DNA of 64,000 nt from Peribacillus frigoritolerans (GTDB lineage Bacteria; Bacillota; Bacilli; Bacillales; DSM-1321): NCBI RefSeq assembly GCF_030676415.1, contig NZ_JAUUTW010000005.1, positions 158,526 to 222,525 of the forward strand, given 5' to 3'. Shown in pieces: positions 1-10,697 of the stretch (its first letter is position 1; each line of letters begins with the position of its first letter). Below the pieces are notes generated by a model. The model saw only the letters and a program-made list of their open reading frames with translations, ran no database searches and was not told the DNA's origin. Position numbers and translations under genes: made by a program.

Positions 1-181
1 CGACTAGAATTCCAGCCATCGGACCGAAAATCAATGCCGCCATCAGTGCTGGTATGTCGCTAAAATCAACATTGAGAAAAGGCGGGAATCCTGGAAACGG
101 GAAATTTAAAAGCATCAATAAATAAGAAATGCTTCCCATCATGGCAAGTGTGACCGTTTTTTTCACTTTGTTCTTTTTCAT
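1..181 (-). CDS. ribU: Riboflavin ECF transporter S component RibU (N-terminal part)
   Basis: The first 60 codons are present; the gene runs off the left edge. Translation opens MKKNKVKKTVTLAMMGSISY and continues with a hydrophobic segment and a proline/phenylalanine-rich stretch followed by a VDFSDIPAL motif, typical of ECF S components of the riboflavin family. RibU binds riboflavin in the membrane and works with the shared EcfA/A'/T energising module. The ATG at 181 is preceded by GGAGAG. The FMN riboswitch directly upstream is strong independent support for riboflavin as substrate. The C-terminal two thirds cannot be judged from this window. Confidence 0.9.
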   Translation of the reverse strand, partial: MKKNKVKKTVTLAMMGSISYLLMLLNFPFPGFPPFLNVDFSDIPALMAALIFGPMAGILV

Positions 182-250
182 AGTTCTCTCTCCTTCTTTT
201 CCGATCTACCTGAAAAAGAGGTTAGGGTTCCAAAATATGTTGATGCTCAA

Positions 251-283
251 TAAAAAAACCTTTAATTCCAATAGAATTAAAGG
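251..283 (-). terminator. Intrinsic terminator in the ribU leader (riboswitch expression platform)
   Basis: Read on the minus strand, arm CCTTTAATTC, loop TATTG and arm GAATTAAAGG are followed by a run of seven T. It lies between the FMN aptamer and ribU. A further AACCTTTAAT copy just upstream (about 288-298) could pair alternatively with the terminator arm, as expected of an antiterminator. This fits transcription attenuation by FMN. Confidence 0.75.
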
Positions 284-344
284 GATAAATTAAAGGTTAC
301 ATCAAACAAACGTTCAGCAAATAATTGTTGAAACGCACTCAGGA

Positions 345-480
345 ACCTCCATCTTCTCCCATCCAGACTATACTGTCGGCTTTGGAATCACACCAAATCC
401 TGCCTTGTAAGGCTCGCGGGCTTAGAAGGAGATATTCCTTCATCACCGCCGGTGGGGAATTGCGCCCCGCCCCGAAGATA
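345..480 (-). promoter_or_regulatory. FMN riboswitch (RFN element) controlling ribU
   Basis: The minus strand carries the conserved RFN blocks in order: ATCTTCGGGGCGGGG, AATTCCCCACCGGCGGT, AGCCCGCGAGC, a GGATTTGGTG block with CCGACAGTATAGTCTGGATG, and the closing GGGAGAAGAT. These form the closing P1 stem (ATCTTCGGGG with the terminal GAAGAT) and the characteristic arms of the FMN aptamer. FMN binding is expected to favour the downstream terminator and shut off riboflavin uptake. Confidence 0.95.
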
Positions 481-506
481 GACCTATAAAATTTTTTATA
501 CTTCCC

Positions 507-536
507 ATTATATCTGAAATTCCCTTTTTTTGATAG
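507..536 (-). promoter_or_regulatory. Putative sigma A promoter of the ribU riboswitch transcript
   Basis: A perfect TATAAT on the minus strand (507-512) lies about 25 nt upstream of the RFN aptamer. The -35 region is poor (TATCAA-like). The placement is right for the start of the riboswitch transcript. Confidence 0.55.
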
Positions 537-570
537 CATTTTTTCTCAGTTGATGCATCTAGGATGAATA

Positions 571-690
571 TTGATCGTCGCAGTGAATGGCTTAAAACAA
601 ATTGTGGATTTACAAAATGACAATTCGAAATTTTTTTTTTATTATGCAAACGAAGACGAAGCCATTGATATCGCGGCATTAAACAAATGA
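571..690 (+). CDS. Possible 39-aa peptide or gene remnant upstream of serA
   Basis: A TTG-initiated frame with AGGA six bases upstream encodes 39 residues, opening LIVAVNGLKQIVDLQNDNSK and ending FFFYYANEDEAIDIAALNK. I do not recognise it. It lies in the 330-base space between the ribU promoter and the serA promoter. Composition is not obviously random (amphipathic, acidic C terminus), but there is no further support. It may be a decayed gene end or chance. Confidence 0.2.
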   Translation: MIVAVNGLKQIVDLQNDNSKFFFYYANEDEAIDIAALNK

Positions 691-737
691 TCAGATGATA
701 ATAATTTTATTAAGCGCTTACATCCGGATAAGCCAAA

Positions 738-767
738 TTGACATAATCAGCATTTCAATTGTAAAAT
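738..767 (+). promoter_or_regulatory. Putative sigma A promoter of serA
   Basis: A perfect TTGACA at 738-743 is followed after 18 nt by TAAAAT (762-767), about 45 nt before the serA start. No T-box or other leader structure is visible. Confidence 0.6.
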
Positions 768-813
768 TAACTGAAATTTAAGATAATTCTTTTCCCTAGG
801 AAGGTGTTTAGAC

Positions 814-2388
814 GTGTATCGGATTTTAGTAGCAGACGCCATTAAACCAGAAGGACTCGGACCGCTATCAGAGGCATCCAATATTCATCTCATTCAGAAG
901 ACCGTAGAGGAAGCTGCAAACGAACTTGATCAGATCGATGCAATTCTTGTGAGAAGTGCAACGAAGGTTTCGGAAGATTTAATGAACCGTATGCCGCAGT
1001 TAAAAATTATAGCACGCGCTGGTGTCGGAGTTGATAACATAGACATCCCCGCGGCGACAAAACGCGGGATTGTCGTGGTTAATGCACCTGACGGCAATAC
1101 CATTTCAACAGCTGAACATACCTTCGCCATGATGGCTTCATTAATGCGCCACATTCCCCAAGCATATGCTTCACTGAAGAATGGGGAGTGGAAACGTTCT
1201 TCATTTACGGGAACTGAACTTCGTGGTAAAACATTAGGTATAGTTGGCTTTGGACGTATCGGAGGGGAAATTGCCAAACGTGCTAAAGTGTTTGGCATGG
1301 ATGTCATTGTTTATGATCCGTTCCTGACTGTCGATCGTGCAAAGAAAATGTCCGTAACGGCCCTGCCGTTAGATGAATTGCTTCCTAAAGCAGACATCAT
1401 TACTGTTCATACACCATTAACAAATGAAACTAGAGGATTAATCAATAAAGAAAAACTGCTTACCTGTAAAAAAGGGGTTTATGTTCTGAACTGCGCCCGT
1501 GGTGGAATTCTAGACGAAGATGATTTATATGAAATGTTAGTTGAAGGACATGTTGCAGGGGCGGCACTGGACGTTTTCGTCGAAGAACCTCCACTTGGCC
1601 ATAAACTGCTTGAACTGGCTAGCGTCATTGCTACACCGCATCTAGGTGCTTCCACGAAAGAAGCCCAATTAAATGTTGCCGTACAGGTTGCCCAAGAAGT
1701 ATTGACCTATTTCGAAGGAAATCCTGTCTCAAGTTCAATCAACCTTCCAGCCATATCTAAAGAAGTGTTTGAAAAGGTACAGCCATTCTATCAACTTGTT
1801 CAGCAAATGGGATCCATTGCTTCTCAGTGCATGAATGAAGGAATTCAGGAAATCTCCGTTACGTATGCAGGAGAATCATTGGATTTCGATACAGCAATTC
1901 TTACAAAAAGTCTAATCTCTGGCTTTTTCAGATCAAGAGTTGATGCATCAGTCAATGAAGTGAATGCTTTGTTGATCGCAAAAGAGCGTGACATAACCGT
2001 TGGTGAAAAAATCTCTACGGACTCTTTAGGTTATTCGAATTTGATCAGCCTTAAAGTAAAAGGTGACAACCGTGAATTAACAATCAGTGGGACCTATATC
2101 GAAAATTACGGTTCTCGGATTGTAAGTTTGAATGGTTTCAAAATCGACTTTCATCCGGAATCGAATTTACTTTATATCCAGCATACCGATAAACCTGGTG
2201 TAATCGGTAACGTAGGTAAAGTCCTAGGTGATCACGGAGTGAATATCGCCACCATGCAGGTTGGCCGAAAAGAAGCTGGCGGGGAAGCCATCATGGTTTT
2301 GAGCTTTGATTTACCATTAGAAGACAACATGAAACAATTTTTAATGGAAACAGAAGAAATTACATTCATGGCCCGCATTTCATTATAA
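814..2388 (+). CDS. serA: D-3-phosphoglycerate dehydrogenase
   Basis: Catalyses NAD-dependent oxidation of 3-phosphoglycerate, the first step of serine synthesis, in the cytosol. The 524-aa length is that of the long ASB/ACT form. Domains: N-terminal substrate-binding half, Rossmann fold with GFGRIG at 145-150, catalytic Arg229 (ARGG), Glu258 (VEEPP) and His276 (PHLGAS), an intervening ASB domain, and a C-terminal ACT domain from about 450 (HTDKPGVIGNVGKVLGDHGV) that usually senses serine. The start is GTG, fixed by AGGAAGG eight bases upstream. Monocistronic: own promoter upstream and a strong hairpin directly after the stop, facing convergent rsiX. Confidence 0.97.
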   Translation: MYRILVADAIKPEGLGPLSEASNIHLIQKTVEEAANELDQIDAILVRSATKVSEDLMNRMPQLKIIARAGVGVDNIDIPAATKRGIVVVNAPDGNTISTAEHTFAMMASLMRHIPQAYASLKNGEWKRSSFTGTELRGKTLGIVGFGRIGGEIAKRAKVFGMDVIVYDPFLTVDRAKKMSVTALPLDELLPKADIITVHTPLTNETRGLINKEKLLTCKKGVYVLNCARGGILDEDDLYEMLVEGHVAGAALDVFVEEPPLGHKLLELASVIATPHLGASTKEAQLNVAVQVAQEVLTYFEGNPVSSSINLPAISKEVFEKVQPFYQLVQQMGSIASQCMNEGIQEISVTYAGESLDFDTAILTKSLISGFFRSRVDASVNEVNALLIAKERDITVGEKISTDSLGYSNLISLKVKGDNRELTISGTYIENYGSRIVSLNGFKIDFHPESNLLYIQHTDKPGVIGNVGKVLGDHGVNIATMQVGRKEAGGEAIMVLSFDLPLEDNMKQFLMETEEITFMARISL

Positions 2389-2389
2389 G

Positions 2390-2423
2390 AAGAAAAAGTG
2401 CCCGTCAGCGCGGGCACTTTTTC
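2390..2423. terminator. Bidirectional terminator between serA and rsiX
   Basis: AGAAAAAGTGCCCG and its perfect inverse CGGGCACTTTTTCT enclose a four-base loop, with A and T runs built into the stem, so it can serve both convergent genes. Confidence 0.85.
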
Positions 2424-2518
2424 TATGAATGCAAGGGGCTTTTGCCAACCATTGACAGGGTGTTTATAAAGCACCATCATATGGAAAACCTCCCCATCGT
2501 TTAGTCTTGCTCCCTGCA

Positions 2519-3742
2519 TCAATTCACTTGGTTCGGTGCTTTGGGCACCAATATGTCTTCAGTTAAATTCAGCTGGCCTACCTCTTCAATAGGAGCATTT
2601 TCAAACTTCACTTTTTCAAAACCAAAATCCTTAGCTATGAAGAGTATGGCTTCTAAAGCTTGAAGGGATTCCTCACTATTTTCAATAGCAGCTTGATCTG
2701 ATAATTGAATGACCACAAGATTTCCATTAGAGCTTATCCTTTCCCATTTCAGGTCATGCGGGATTGCAGGTGAAATTCCCTCGATGTCCGCCTCCCCTTT
2801 TCCAGCTTGCAGCGCCTCCTCAAAGTCCGCATAACCCATATTGCTTGGAACAAGGAACCTTGGGGAGGACTCATCTCTTTGGTAAAGAAGGTATGTGCGA
2901 TTTTTTTGATGAGGTATATCCACTTCCTTTAAATATCCCGCATGCGCAAACATGGCACCTTGCTCACCATCTGTAGAAAATGTCATTTTCTCTATATTGT
3001 TATAGGAAAGCGTTTCCTCCATCGAATGGAGAAAAAGTGTATCTTCATCCAATAGTTGGCTTTTTTCTTGAAAATCAATATGAGCAGTGGTCATATCGTT
3101 TCCTTGGCTAATCTTTATATCAAGTGGAAAATAGTCAGATAGCCCATATTGCTCTTCATCGATATCGGACATTTGATTAACTAACTGATTCAGTGTATCA
3201 CTTTCGTCATAATGTTTGAGTTTAATTGAAATGGGAACGATGAAATTCATTTGATCATCAGGGACACCCATCGTAATGATCGATCCATTTTTAAGGTCAT
3301 CTTGATAGATCGCTTGTGCAAATGTTTTTTCCTTTTCACCTTTTCGGGGTTCCATTTCTGAAACCTTGTCTTTAGATTCGATTTCCGCTTGCTTACTTGA
3401 AAACTCTTGATTATCCTGTTTATCTTCTAAAGGATTTTCTTTGTTACTTGCATCCTGCCATTCAAGATCCGCCATTTCCTTATTTTCAGATAGAGATAAT
3501 TTCCCACTACCGCCGCTGCCCTCTTGACTTGTCGTTCCTTTTTTTTCGATAATTAACGATGATGCCAAAACAACCATTAAGAATAAGGAGGCAACGCCCG
3601 CAAATAGAGGCATCCAGTGTTTCTTTTTCTTTTTATCATGTATTCTCGCAAACACCTCTGCCTTGGTTCGGTCATCTTTTAATTTCGGAAGCTCGCGTAG
3701 CATGTCTTCAATTTCGCTTTCTTTCCAACGGGATCTTCTCAA
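2519..3742 (-). CDS. rsiX: Anti-sigma X factor RsiX
   Basis: Membrane-anchored antagonist of the ECF sigma factor SigX, 407 aa (B. subtilis protein about 370). Residues 1-43 are cytoplasmic and charged, one membrane segment lies at about 44-65, then a long acidic linker leads to an extracytoplasmic domain resembling GerMN-type folds. It overlaps the sigX end by 35 nt, implying translational coupling and balanced stoichiometry. The TTG start is fixed by an AGGAGGG nine bases upstream. Assignment rests mainly on position next to sigX and the topology. Confidence 0.85.
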   Translation of the reverse strand: MRRSRWKESEIEDMLRELPKLKDDRTKAEVFARIHDKKKKKHWMPLFAGVASLFLMVVLASSLIIEKKGTTSQEGSGGSGKLSLSENKEMADLEWQDASNKENPLEDKQDNQEFSSKQAEIESKDKVSEMEPRKGEKEKTFAQAIYQDDLKNGSIITMGVPDDQMNFIVPISIKLKHYDESDTLNQLVNQMSDIDEEQYGLSDYFPLDIKISQGNDMTTAHIDFQEKSQLLDEDTLFLHSMEETLSYNNIEKMTFSTDGEQGAMFAHAGYLKEVDIPHQKNRTYLLYQRDESSPRFLVPSNMGYADFEEALQAGKGEADIEGISPAIPHDLKWERISSNGNLVVIQLSDQAAIENSEESLQALEAILFIAKDFGFEKVKFENAPIEEVGQLNLTEDILVPKAPNQVN

Positions 3743-4268
3743 TGCGGTGGCCCTCCTTTCCTGATAAATCTTCCATCAACTTTTTAATAGCCTTCAAAGC
3801 ACGGTGCTGGGTCGTTTTTACCTTACTTTCACTCCAATTCAATACTTCAGCAGTTTCCGTAATGGACAATCCCTGAATATATCGTAAAATGATGACGGAT
3901 CTTTGATCGACAGTACACCGGTTTAAGCATTGATAAATACCTTGGATTTCATCGTTCATGATAGCCACTTCTTCGGGAATGGGTTCTTTATCTTTTATCA
4001 ATTGCCTATCCCAATCAAAGTTAGGAAAGATTTTGTCTTTCCACCCTTTTTGTTTCCGAAAGTAATCGATCGTCACATTTCTTGCAATCGAATACATCCA
4101 CGTTTTTTCACTGCTTTTTCCTTCGAAGCGTTCATAGGCCTTCATCACCCGGATATAGACCTCCTGAACAAGGTCCTCAGCCGTTTCTCGATTTTTAGTC
4201 ATATAAAAAATGAATTGATATATTTCCTGATGATATTTTTCATAAAGATCGTGGAAAACGGAATCCAT
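3708..4268 (-). CDS. sigX: ECF RNA polymerase sigma factor SigX
   Basis: Extracytoplasmic-function sigma factor, 186 aa, governing cell-envelope charge and antimicrobial-peptide responses in Bacillus. Region 2 contains AEDLVQEVYIRVMKAYERFE and the KTWMYSIARNVTIDYFRK block; region 4 is the C-terminal QGLSITETAEVLNWSESKVK helix-turn-helix. I chose the ATG at 4268 (MDSVFHD) because the longer frame would begin upstream of the gene's own promoter; GGGG lies five bases before it. Operon sigX-rsiX, downstream of but separated from the res genes by the resE terminator. Confidence 0.93.
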   Translation of the reverse strand: MDSVFHDLYEKYHQEIYQFIFYMTKNRETAEDLVQEVYIRVMKAYERFEGKSSEKTWMYSIARNVTIDYFRKQKGWKDKIFPNFDWDRQLIKDKEPIPEEVAIMNDEIQGIYQCLNRCTVDQRSVIILRYIQGLSITETAEVLNWSESKVKTTQHRALKAIKKLMEDLSGKEGHRIEKIPLERKRN

Positions 4269-4296
4269 CATTTCCCCACATCCGTTCATAAATATA

Positions 4297-4321
4297 GTCG
4301 TCAATCCTAACGAAAAGTTAC
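4297..4321 (-). promoter_or_regulatory. SigX-type autoregulatory promoter of sigX
   Basis: On the minus strand TGTAAC is followed after a 16-nt spacer by CGAC, matching the published SigX signature (GTAAC, 16-17 nt, CGAC). It lies about 30 nt before the sigX start, as expected for autoregulation. Confidence 0.7.
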
Positions 4322-4393
4322 ATACTTCGGCTTTAATCTTATTATAAAATTCCGTTAATTTCCACATATCAGGGACTTCTTATTTTGTTTCCT

Positions 4394-4439
4394 AAAAAAA
4401 AACAAAGACAAGTTGGAAAGAAATCCAATTGCCTTTGTC
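4394..4439 (-). terminator. Terminator after resE
   Basis: On the minus strand GACAAAGG...CCAACTTGTCTTTG forms a stem with one mismatch followed by nine T. It ends the resDE transcript before sigX. Confidence 0.75.
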
Positions 4440-4486
4440 TTCTCAGTTCCTTATGAAACAGGATTTTTTGGCAAGCCACCCGTCAT

Positions 4487-6277
4487 TCATTCAGCATTTT
4501 CCATAATTCGAGGCAGGATAAAACTAAACGTCGTCCCTTTATTAGGTAAACTGTTTACCGAAATGAAGCCATCATGGGCATTGATTATATTTTTCACGAT
4601 GGCCAAACCCAATCCGGTACCCGAACGGCCGCGGGTCCTTGCTTTATCCGCTTTATAAAACCTCTCGAATACAAAAGGTAAATCTTCTTCGGGAATTCCA
4701 GATCCAGAGTCCCTCACATCAATGATGAGACCCCTTCGATCACTTGTCCTCTGAATGACATCAATGTTACCGCCTGGAGGTGTATGACGAATCGCATTAT
4801 CAATTAAATTGGTCAAAACCTGTTCAATACGGTCCGGATCGAAATGCCATTGAATTTGATCGTCTTGCAGACTGGCTGATATTGTGATCTCTTTTTCTTT
4901 AGCCAGCCCGGAAAACTTACTTGTAATCCTCTTTAAATAAGGAGAAATAGGTACGCATTCATAGCTAAGGTTCATTTTACCCGATTCCAATTTAGCAAGA
5001 TCGAGGAGATCATTGACTAAACGTCCCATTCTCAAAGACTCATCATAGATGATGCGGGCCATTTCCACCTTTTCCTCTTCACTGCTCGCAATGTCATCTA
5101 CAATCGCTTCACTATATCCTTGCAACATTGAAATCGGCGTTCTTAACTCATGGGAGACATTCGCTATGAAATCCGTCCTAAGTTTGTCCATACGTCTTTC
5201 ATCACTCATATCCCGTATGATGGCCACCGCTCCGCGAATATTGTCGGCATTTGTATATAGCGGACTGACAATCAATCCCCAATCACGGCCCTGCAAGGTA
5301 ATTTCACCGACTTGCTCCTTATCGAAGGACTCTGATTCATCAAAAAGATTCATCAAAACCAAGGGGACATTCACATTATCTTCCCGGTTATAACCCTTTT
5401 CAAAGTACCAGGATTGCAGAAACCTTTCCGCTGGCGGATTCGTTTCAAGAATTGTGCCATCTTTATTGAAGGTAATGACCCCATCTGCCATACTGCTAAG
5501 GATGCTTGAGAGATGTTCCTTTTCCTGACTTAGTGCATTCATATTGAATTTCAGTTGCTTCCTCATCTGATTAAACGCTATGGCCAGCTCACCGATTTCA
5601 TCTTGAGTCAAGATTGGTACCTTTGTATCAAATTTCCCCCGGGCAATCGCTAAAGCGGCTTCCCTCATCTTCACCAAGGGGGCATTGATTCTTGTGGATA
5701 AAAAGAAAGCAAAAATCGTTGTCAAAATAATGGCGATGCCCGCTGCCAATAAAATGAACTGTGTAGTCGATTTTGTGGTTTCTTCCATGGACTCCAACGA
5801 TTGAAATAGGAAAACTTCATCCTGTTCCCCATTCAATTCAAGTGGAATGCCTACTACGATTGCGGACAATTCCTCGTTTTCCGCATCATCGGATAGGGCC
5901 ATTTCCTTTTTTACAGTCTTTCTTTCGGTAAAAACCTTGAGCAATTCAGAATCATTTTTAATGGATTCCGGAGTGATTTCAAACTCATTATCTCCCCCGA
6001 TGGATGAGAATACCATTTTATCATCATTAAGAATGATCATTTTCGTTTCATTGCCTATTAATTCCGAAGCTATTTGTAAAACCTCATTGCTGGATCCCTG
6101 ATGTTCATTGGTTACCTTAATGATTTGTTCAGCGGTTTTGGTTAAATCATTTTCAATATTTTCAATTTGGAAGTTCTCAAAGAATTCAACCAGGAGAACG
6201 GTTAAAACGATTAATACAAACGACACGAGCAATAGGATCGTTGCCCATAGCTTCCCTACAACACTGCCCCATAGCAT
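4487..6277 (-). CDS. resE: Sensor histidine kinase ResE
   Basis: Membrane sensor kinase of the ResDE system that responds to oxygen limitation and nitric oxide and phosphorylates ResD. 596 aa. Transmembrane segments at about 10-31 and 173-195 flank an extracytoplasmic sensor domain; then a HAMP linker (to about 245), a PAS domain (about 255-355), the H-box with His376 (VSHELRTP), and an ATPase domain with [14 protein letters not shown] and the [20 protein letters not shown] and [10 protein letters not shown] boxes. The ATG overlaps the resD stop (TGATG), so the two are translationally coupled. Confidence 0.95.
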   Translation of the reverse strand: MLWGSVVGKLWATILLLVSFVLIVLTVLLVEFFENFQIENIENDLTKTAEQIIKVTNEHQGSSNEVLQIASELIGNETKMIILNDDKMVFSSIGGDNEFEITPESIKNDSELLKVFTERKTVKKEMALSDDAENEELSAIVVGIPLELNGEQDEVFLFQSLESMEETTKSTTQFILLAAGIAIILTTIFAFFLSTRINAPLVKMREAALAIARGKFDTKVPILTQDEIGELAIAFNQMRKQLKFNMNALSQEKEHLSSILSSMADGVITFNKDGTILETNPPAERFLQSWYFEKGYNREDNVNVPLVLMNLFDESESFDKEQVGEITLQGRDWGLIVSPLYTNADNIRGAVAIIRDMSDERRMDKLRTDFIANVSHELRTPISMLQGYSEAIVDDIASSEEEKVEMARIIYDESLRMGRLVNDLLDLAKLESGKMNLSYECVPISPYLKRITSKFSGLAKEKEITISASLQDDQIQWHFDPDRIEQVLTNLIDNAIRHTPPGGNIDVIQRTSDRRGLIIDVRDSGSGIPEEDLPFVFERFYKADKARTRGRSGTGLGLAIVKNIINAHDGFISVNSLPNKGTTFSFILPRIMENAE

Positions 6278-6993
6278 CAGTCATTAATGACTTCGAACTT
6301 GTAACCTACACCCCAAACGGTGACAATCATCTTGGCCGCGTTTTCGGATATACGATTTAATTTTTCACGTAAGCGTTTAACATGCGTGTCAACAGTTCGA
6401 AGATCTCCAAAGAATTCATAGTGCCACACTTCTTTTAACAATTGCTCCCGATCGAAAACCTTATCTGGGGATTTCGCCAAGAAATATAATAATTCATATT
6501 CTTTTGGTGTTAATGAAACCTCTTTGTTATCAGCGAGTACACGGTGAGCATCATTATCAATGGTTAGATGTGAGAAGACGATCACGTCTTTTGCCGTCGT
6601 TTCCGTCTGCATGTAACTTGTGCTTGAAGAGCGGCGTAATAAAGCTTTAACCCTTAACACGACTTCACGGGGGCTGAAAGGCTTTACGATATAATCATCG
6701 GTCCCCACTTCAAACCCTTGAACGCGATTCACTTCTTCCCCTTTAGCAGTCAGCATGATAATCGGTGTCGTTTTCTTTTCCCTTAATTCACGGCAAACTT
6801 CGATTCCATCTTTACCAGGCATCATAATATCCAATAAAATTAATTCATAATCATTTTCAAGGGCTTTTGTTAAAGCCATATCTCCATTTTCAGCTTCATC
6901 GATTATGTATTCTTCTCTTTCCAAATACATCTTTAGCAGCCGGCGGATTCTTTCCTCATCATCCACCACGAGAATTTTAATAGCATTATACAT
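6277..6993 (-). CDS. resD: Response regulator ResD
   Basis: OmpR-family regulator, 238 aa. The receiver domain has acidic residues near 11-13, phosphoacceptor Asp55 (LLDIMMPG) and Lys in VKPFSPREV; the C-terminal winged helix includes [20 protein letters not shown] and [16 protein letters not shown]. It activates aerobic and anaerobic respiration genes, including the res operon. AGGAGG lies upstream of the ATG. A 297-nt gap separates it from resC, so it may have its own promoter, though I could not pick a convincing one. Confidence 0.96.
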   Translation of the reverse strand: MYNAIKILVVDDEERIRRLLKMYLEREEYIIDEAENGDMALTKALENDYELILLDIMMPGKDGIEVCRELREKKTTPIIMLTAKGEEVNRVQGFEVGTDDYIVKPFSPREVVLRVKALLRRSSSTSYMQTETTAKDVIVFSHLTIDNDAHRVLADNKEVSLTPKEYELLYFLAKSPDKVFDREQLLKEVWHYEFFGDLRTVDTHVKRLREKLNRISENAAKMIVTVWGVGYKFEVIND

Positions 6994-7290
6994 TATGTAA
7001 TCAGCCTCCTATCATATATTCTACAAAACGAAAACTTCCATGACTAATACTTTTTACTTACAAAGTACGATAAAGAGCCAATTTCGCCTGGCTTCCATGA
7101 ACCTTTCACCATTTTGTCACAAAAAAAAGGACTTCGACCTCTCACTTAGAATTCATTAATGCTATTTCACCGAAATATTCTTATTAAAGGGAGTGATGGA
7201 AAAAGGGATCATTCTCAAGAAAAATCGATAAGCCAACTCCTCGACGTTTCTATCAAAAGACCCCCTTCATCTAAATATTACAATACAGAA

Positions 7291-8469
7291 TCAAGCATAT
7301 GAATGCAAACCAGCAATAACAAGATTAACGAATATCAAGTTAAACATGATGATGGCAAAACCGATGACGGCAAGCCAAGCTGATTTTTCCCCTTGCCACC
7401 CCTTTGACATGCGCAGATGCAAGAAAGCCGCATAAAACAACCAAGTAACCAGTGCCCAGACCTCTTTCGGATCCCAGCCCCAGAATCGTGTCCAGGCCAC
7501 TTGAGCCCAGATCATTGCAAATATGAGGGCACCGAGTGTAAAGATCGGAAAACCGATAAGGACCGAACGATAACTAATCTCGTCCAATAAATTCAAATTC
7601 ACATTTTTAACGATCGGTTTAATCAATGCTGCCACTCTTTTACGGGCAATCAACCTTATTAAACCATACAGGACGAGTCCCATACCGAATGACCAAAGTA
7701 CAGTATTCAGTTTCTTGGCATTGATCAGTGCAGGCATGTCCACCAGTGGTTCAAATCGATCCGTCTCGATAAGTTTCCCTTCATTGGGACCTACCAATGC
7801 CGGTAGGTTGAATTCCTGTTTGACCTCGGCACCATGTTTATCGACCCAATCAAAATTCGCCTTATAATCCATGGCAGCAAAAGAAGAAGTGATGATGACG
7901 AAGCCGATGGTGCAGACTAATGTGAACATGATGACTTCAAGCCAGAACGTTCTTTTGCTTGATTTTGTCTGATCGACGAATTTGATTAAATAAATGATGG
8001 CAGTAACGAAACTTATGGCAAGGATCGACTGTCCTGCCGCTGCAGTCGTTACATGAATATGAAGCCAATCGCTCTGCAAAGCAGGAATGAGTGGCGAAAT
8101 TTCTGTAGGGAACATACTTGCATATGCGATTATCAATAACGCAATAGGTAAAGCGAATAGCCCAAGGGCAGGTGTTTTATAAAGAAAATAAATTAATATG
8201 AAAGCACCGACCAGCATCATTCCGAAAAAGGTCGTAAATTCAAACAGATTACTTACCGGGGCATGGCCGGCAGCAATCCATCTGGTGATGAAATACCCAA
8301 TTTGCGCCGCGAAACCGAGAATGGTGATGAAAATGCCCAGTTTAGCCCATTTGTTTTGTTTCTTTTCCTCCGCTCCGCGTTTATCCTTGATCGATCCCCC
8401 AAATAAAAAGGTAGCGATCAGATATAATAAGAAAGCTGCATATAAAAAGTTACTGCTTAATTCAGCCAT
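7291..8469 (-). CDS. resC: Cytochrome c biogenesis protein ResC (CcsA family)
   Basis: Polytopic membrane protein, 392 aa, half of the ResB-ResC System II haem delivery and ligation machine for cytochrome c. The tryptophan-rich haem-handling motif is present ([14 protein letters not shown]), as are conserved histidines in loops ([28 protein letters not shown]). About eight hydrophobic segments. The start overlaps the end of resB by 8 nt, indicating coupling. Confidence 0.95.
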   Translation of the reverse strand: MAELSSNFLYAAFLLYLIATFLFGGSIKDKRGAEEKKQNKWAKLGIFITILGFAAQIGYFITRWIAAGHAPVSNLFEFTTFFGMMLVGAFILIYFLYKTPALGLFALPIALLIIAYASMFPTEISPLIPALQSDWLHIHVTTAAAGQSILAISFVTAIIYLIKFVDQTKSSKRTFWLEVIMFTLVCTIGFVIITSSFAAMDYKANFDWVDKHGAEVKQEFNLPALVGPNEGKLIETDRFEPLVDMPALINAKKLNTVLWSFGMGLVLYGLIRLIARKRVAALIKPIVKNVNLNLLDEISYRSVLIGFPIFTLGALIFAMIWAQVAWTRFWGWDPKEVWALVTWLFYAAFLHLRMSKGWQGEKSAWLAVIGFAIIMFNLIFVNLVIAGLHSYA

Positions 8470-10111
8470 TTAAAACTTCCCCCTTACTAGAAGATTTCTC
8501 CTCTTCAAGTTGATCCATTGGTTCGGAAAGTGATGTTGATTCTATCGCTTGTTTGATATCTCTTTTAATACCGTGCCAGTTTTTGTTTGTATGGCCGGCC
8601 ATTAAAATCTCATCATCTTTCTTCTTAATCCATATACGCCGGTGATTCCAATAAGACCCTTGGACAACGCCGATCATGAAAATGATACCACCCGTGAATA
8701 GGATCCAAAGGGTTAAATCCTTCCTGACGGTCAAAGCCGTGACATCTTGGGTTTCCACACCATTAAAAGCCATTTTATAAGTGTTTTCCCCTAAAGGCTC
8801 CACAGTTTCCTTAATCGCTACGAAACTGACTTCACCCTCTGGCTTATCCGGAGTATGCATTTTAAAGATAAATGCTGGATTATTCGGAATCTTCGATATC
8901 GTTCTAGGTTCGCCTTTTTCATCGAACTCGAAATCGGGGAAATAACTGATCAAGTCAACGGAATATCCATCTTTCAACTCGTATTTCTTTTGAGGATTAT
9001 TCAAATCAACCTTTAAGCTTCCATATTTCTCTTCGGTTTTTTTATTTATCAAATTAAATGCCATCGTACTGAGCTCATCCAGTTTATAGTCTACTTGGTA
9101 GAGGGCATAATGATCATGTTTCAGAGGTTCATTGACTTTGATTTTATAATCTTTAAGCTTATCAAGGTCCACTTTTTCCCCAGGTAAGGTTTCTCCCTTG
9201 CGCTCATACAACGTAACATCGGATTGATAGGTTTTTGCGATCGTACCGGTTTTATCAATGGCAGCACTGTACTGCTCATCTTCTTCATTCTCTTTGTCAT
9301 ACACCTCTAAGGTAAACTCATTATTCTGAAGGTAATATTCACCATTTGTACCCGGAATTTCTTTTCTCTCGCCTTCACGCAGCCAAAGTACTTTGTCGAT
9401 ATACATCCCAGGGACGGAACGCAATAATGCTCCAATTAAGAAAACGATAAGTCCAATATGATTTACGTAGGGTCCCCAACGTGAAAAACGACCCTTTTCG
9501 GCAAGTATATGACCGTTTTCCTCTCGTATATGATAACGCTGCCTTTTTAGTCTATCCTTTACTTCTTCAAGGTTTATATCTTGGTCTTCAAGCTTTGTCA
9601 CCCCATAAATCCGCTGACGTTTCATGAAACCGTCATGACGTGTGACCCCTTGTTTTTTTAACGATCGATATAATGGAAAGAACCGGTCGATACTGGCAAT
9701 CAATAGTGATATGCCCAGCATGCCTATGATAATCAAATACCACCATGAACTATACAAGTTATGAAACCCGAGCTCATAATACACCATTCCGAACCAGCCG
9801 TATTCCAGTTCATAATGCTCTGCAGGCGTAGCTGTTGAAGGGATGTACATTTCCTGAGGTAAAATCGTCCCGATAGCTGAAGCGATCAAGGCAATGACAA
9901 TGAGCGTCACCCCTACCTTAACGGAAGAAAAGAAGTTCCATATTTTATCAATGATCGTTTTTTTATATGTTTGTGAACGCCTGGCACTTCCTTCATATCT
10001 CATATCAATAAGATTGTTTTCTTTTTCGTTACCAAGCACCATCCCGCATTTCCCACAAATCTTTGTGCCAAACGGATTTATATGACCACAATCGCATTTT
10101 ACTTCTTTCAT
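8462..10111 (-). CDS. resB: Cytochrome c biogenesis protein ResB
   Basis: 549-aa partner of ResC in System II cytochrome c assembly. It begins with a small zinc-ribbon-like tail (CDCGH and CGKCG), followed by membrane segments at roughly 65-85, 120-140 and 213-230, a large extracytoplasmic domain and a last membrane segment near 470-490. The order resA-resB-resC, with 17 nt between resA and resB, is as in B. subtilis. ATG at 10111. Confidence 0.95.
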   Translation of the reverse strand: MKEVKCDCGHINPFGTKICGKCGMVLGNEKENNLIDMRYEGSARRSQTYKKTIIDKIWNFFSSVKVGVTLIVIALIASAIGTILPQEMYIPSTATPAEHYELEYGWFGMVYYELGFHNLYSSWWYLIIIGMLGISLLIASIDRFFPLYRSLKKQGVTRHDGFMKRQRIYGVTKLEDQDINLEEVKDRLKRQRYHIREENGHILAEKGRFSRWGPYVNHIGLIVFLIGALLRSVPGMYIDKVLWLREGERKEIPGTNGEYYLQNNEFTLEVYDKENEEDEQYSAAIDKTGTIAKTYQSDVTLYERKGETLPGEKVDLDKLKDYKIKVNEPLKHDHYALYQVDYKLDELSTMAFNLINKKTEEKYGSLKVDLNNPQKKYELKDGYSVDLISYFPDFEFDEKGEPRTISKIPNNPAFIFKMHTPDKPEGEVSFVAIKETVEPLGENTYKMAFNGVETQDVTALTVRKDLTLWILFTGGIIFMIGVVQGSYWNHRRIWIKKKDDEILMAGHTNKNWHGIKRDIKQAIESTSLSEPMDQLEEEKSSSKGEVLNG

Positions 10112-10128
10112 GTCAAAAACTCCCCAAT

Positions 10129-10659
10129 TTATGGTTTAATTCTCTCCATATGCTTTTGGATGCTCTCTTCTGTCAAAGCTCCGGTGATGATATCTATCAC
10201 TTTACCCTCTTTATCAACCAAAAAGGTGACAGGCAATATATCGACGCGATAAGCATTTTCCACTTCCCTACCTTTATCGATCATGACAGGAAAGGTTAGA
10301 TCATGCTTTGTAATGAAATTATTGACAGCATAGTCAGATTCCCCGACATTAACCGCCAATATCTCAACGCCCTGGTCTTTAAAGTTTTTATATTGATTTT
10401 CCATATAAGGCATTTCATATTCACACGGCTTGCAATATGTACCCCAAAAGTTCAGGAAGACGCCTTTCCCCTTGTAATCGGAAAGTTTATGCTCATTACC
10501 TTTCATATCAGTCAAGACGAAATTGGGTGCATCGGATCCTTTTCTCAGACTTTCATTCTTATCTTTAGTGAAGTTCGTATAAAGGGCAAACACTAAAGCT
10601 GCACCTAAAAGCAGGAGAATGATGGTTCTGCTAATTAGGCGTCGCTTCTTTTTATCCAT
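10129..10659 (-). CDS. resA: Thiol-disulfide oxidoreductase ResA
   Basis: Membrane-anchored thioredoxin-like protein, 176 aa, that reduces the haem-binding cysteines of apocytochrome c outside the membrane. One N-terminal anchor at about 10-28, then a TlpA/thioredoxin fold with the active site CKPC (Cys76, Cys79) in GTYCKPCEYEMPY and the cis-Pro region ILPVTFLV. B. subtilis ResA has CEPC; the Glu-to-Lys change between the cysteines may shift their pKa. First gene of resABC; AGGAGG upstream. Confidence 0.94.
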   Translation of the reverse strand: MDKKKRRLISRTIILLLLGAALVFALYTNFTKDKNESLRKGSDAPNFVLTDMKGNEHKLSDYKGKGVFLNFWGTYCKPCEYEMPYMENQYKNFKDQGVEILAVNVGESDYAVNNFITKHDLTFPVMIDKGREVENAYRVDILPVTFLVDKEGKVIDIITGALTEESIQKHMERIKP

Positions 10660-10697
10660 AGAGATCCTCCTAAGGCCACACTAAATTTAACCATACC

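Noticed and set aside
930..1307. Minus-strand open frame of 125 codons inside serA
   Set aside because: It lies antisense to a clear gene, has no ribosome binding site and no family resemblance. The same holds for many shadow frames over resE, lysA, pdp, drm and the ABC permease.
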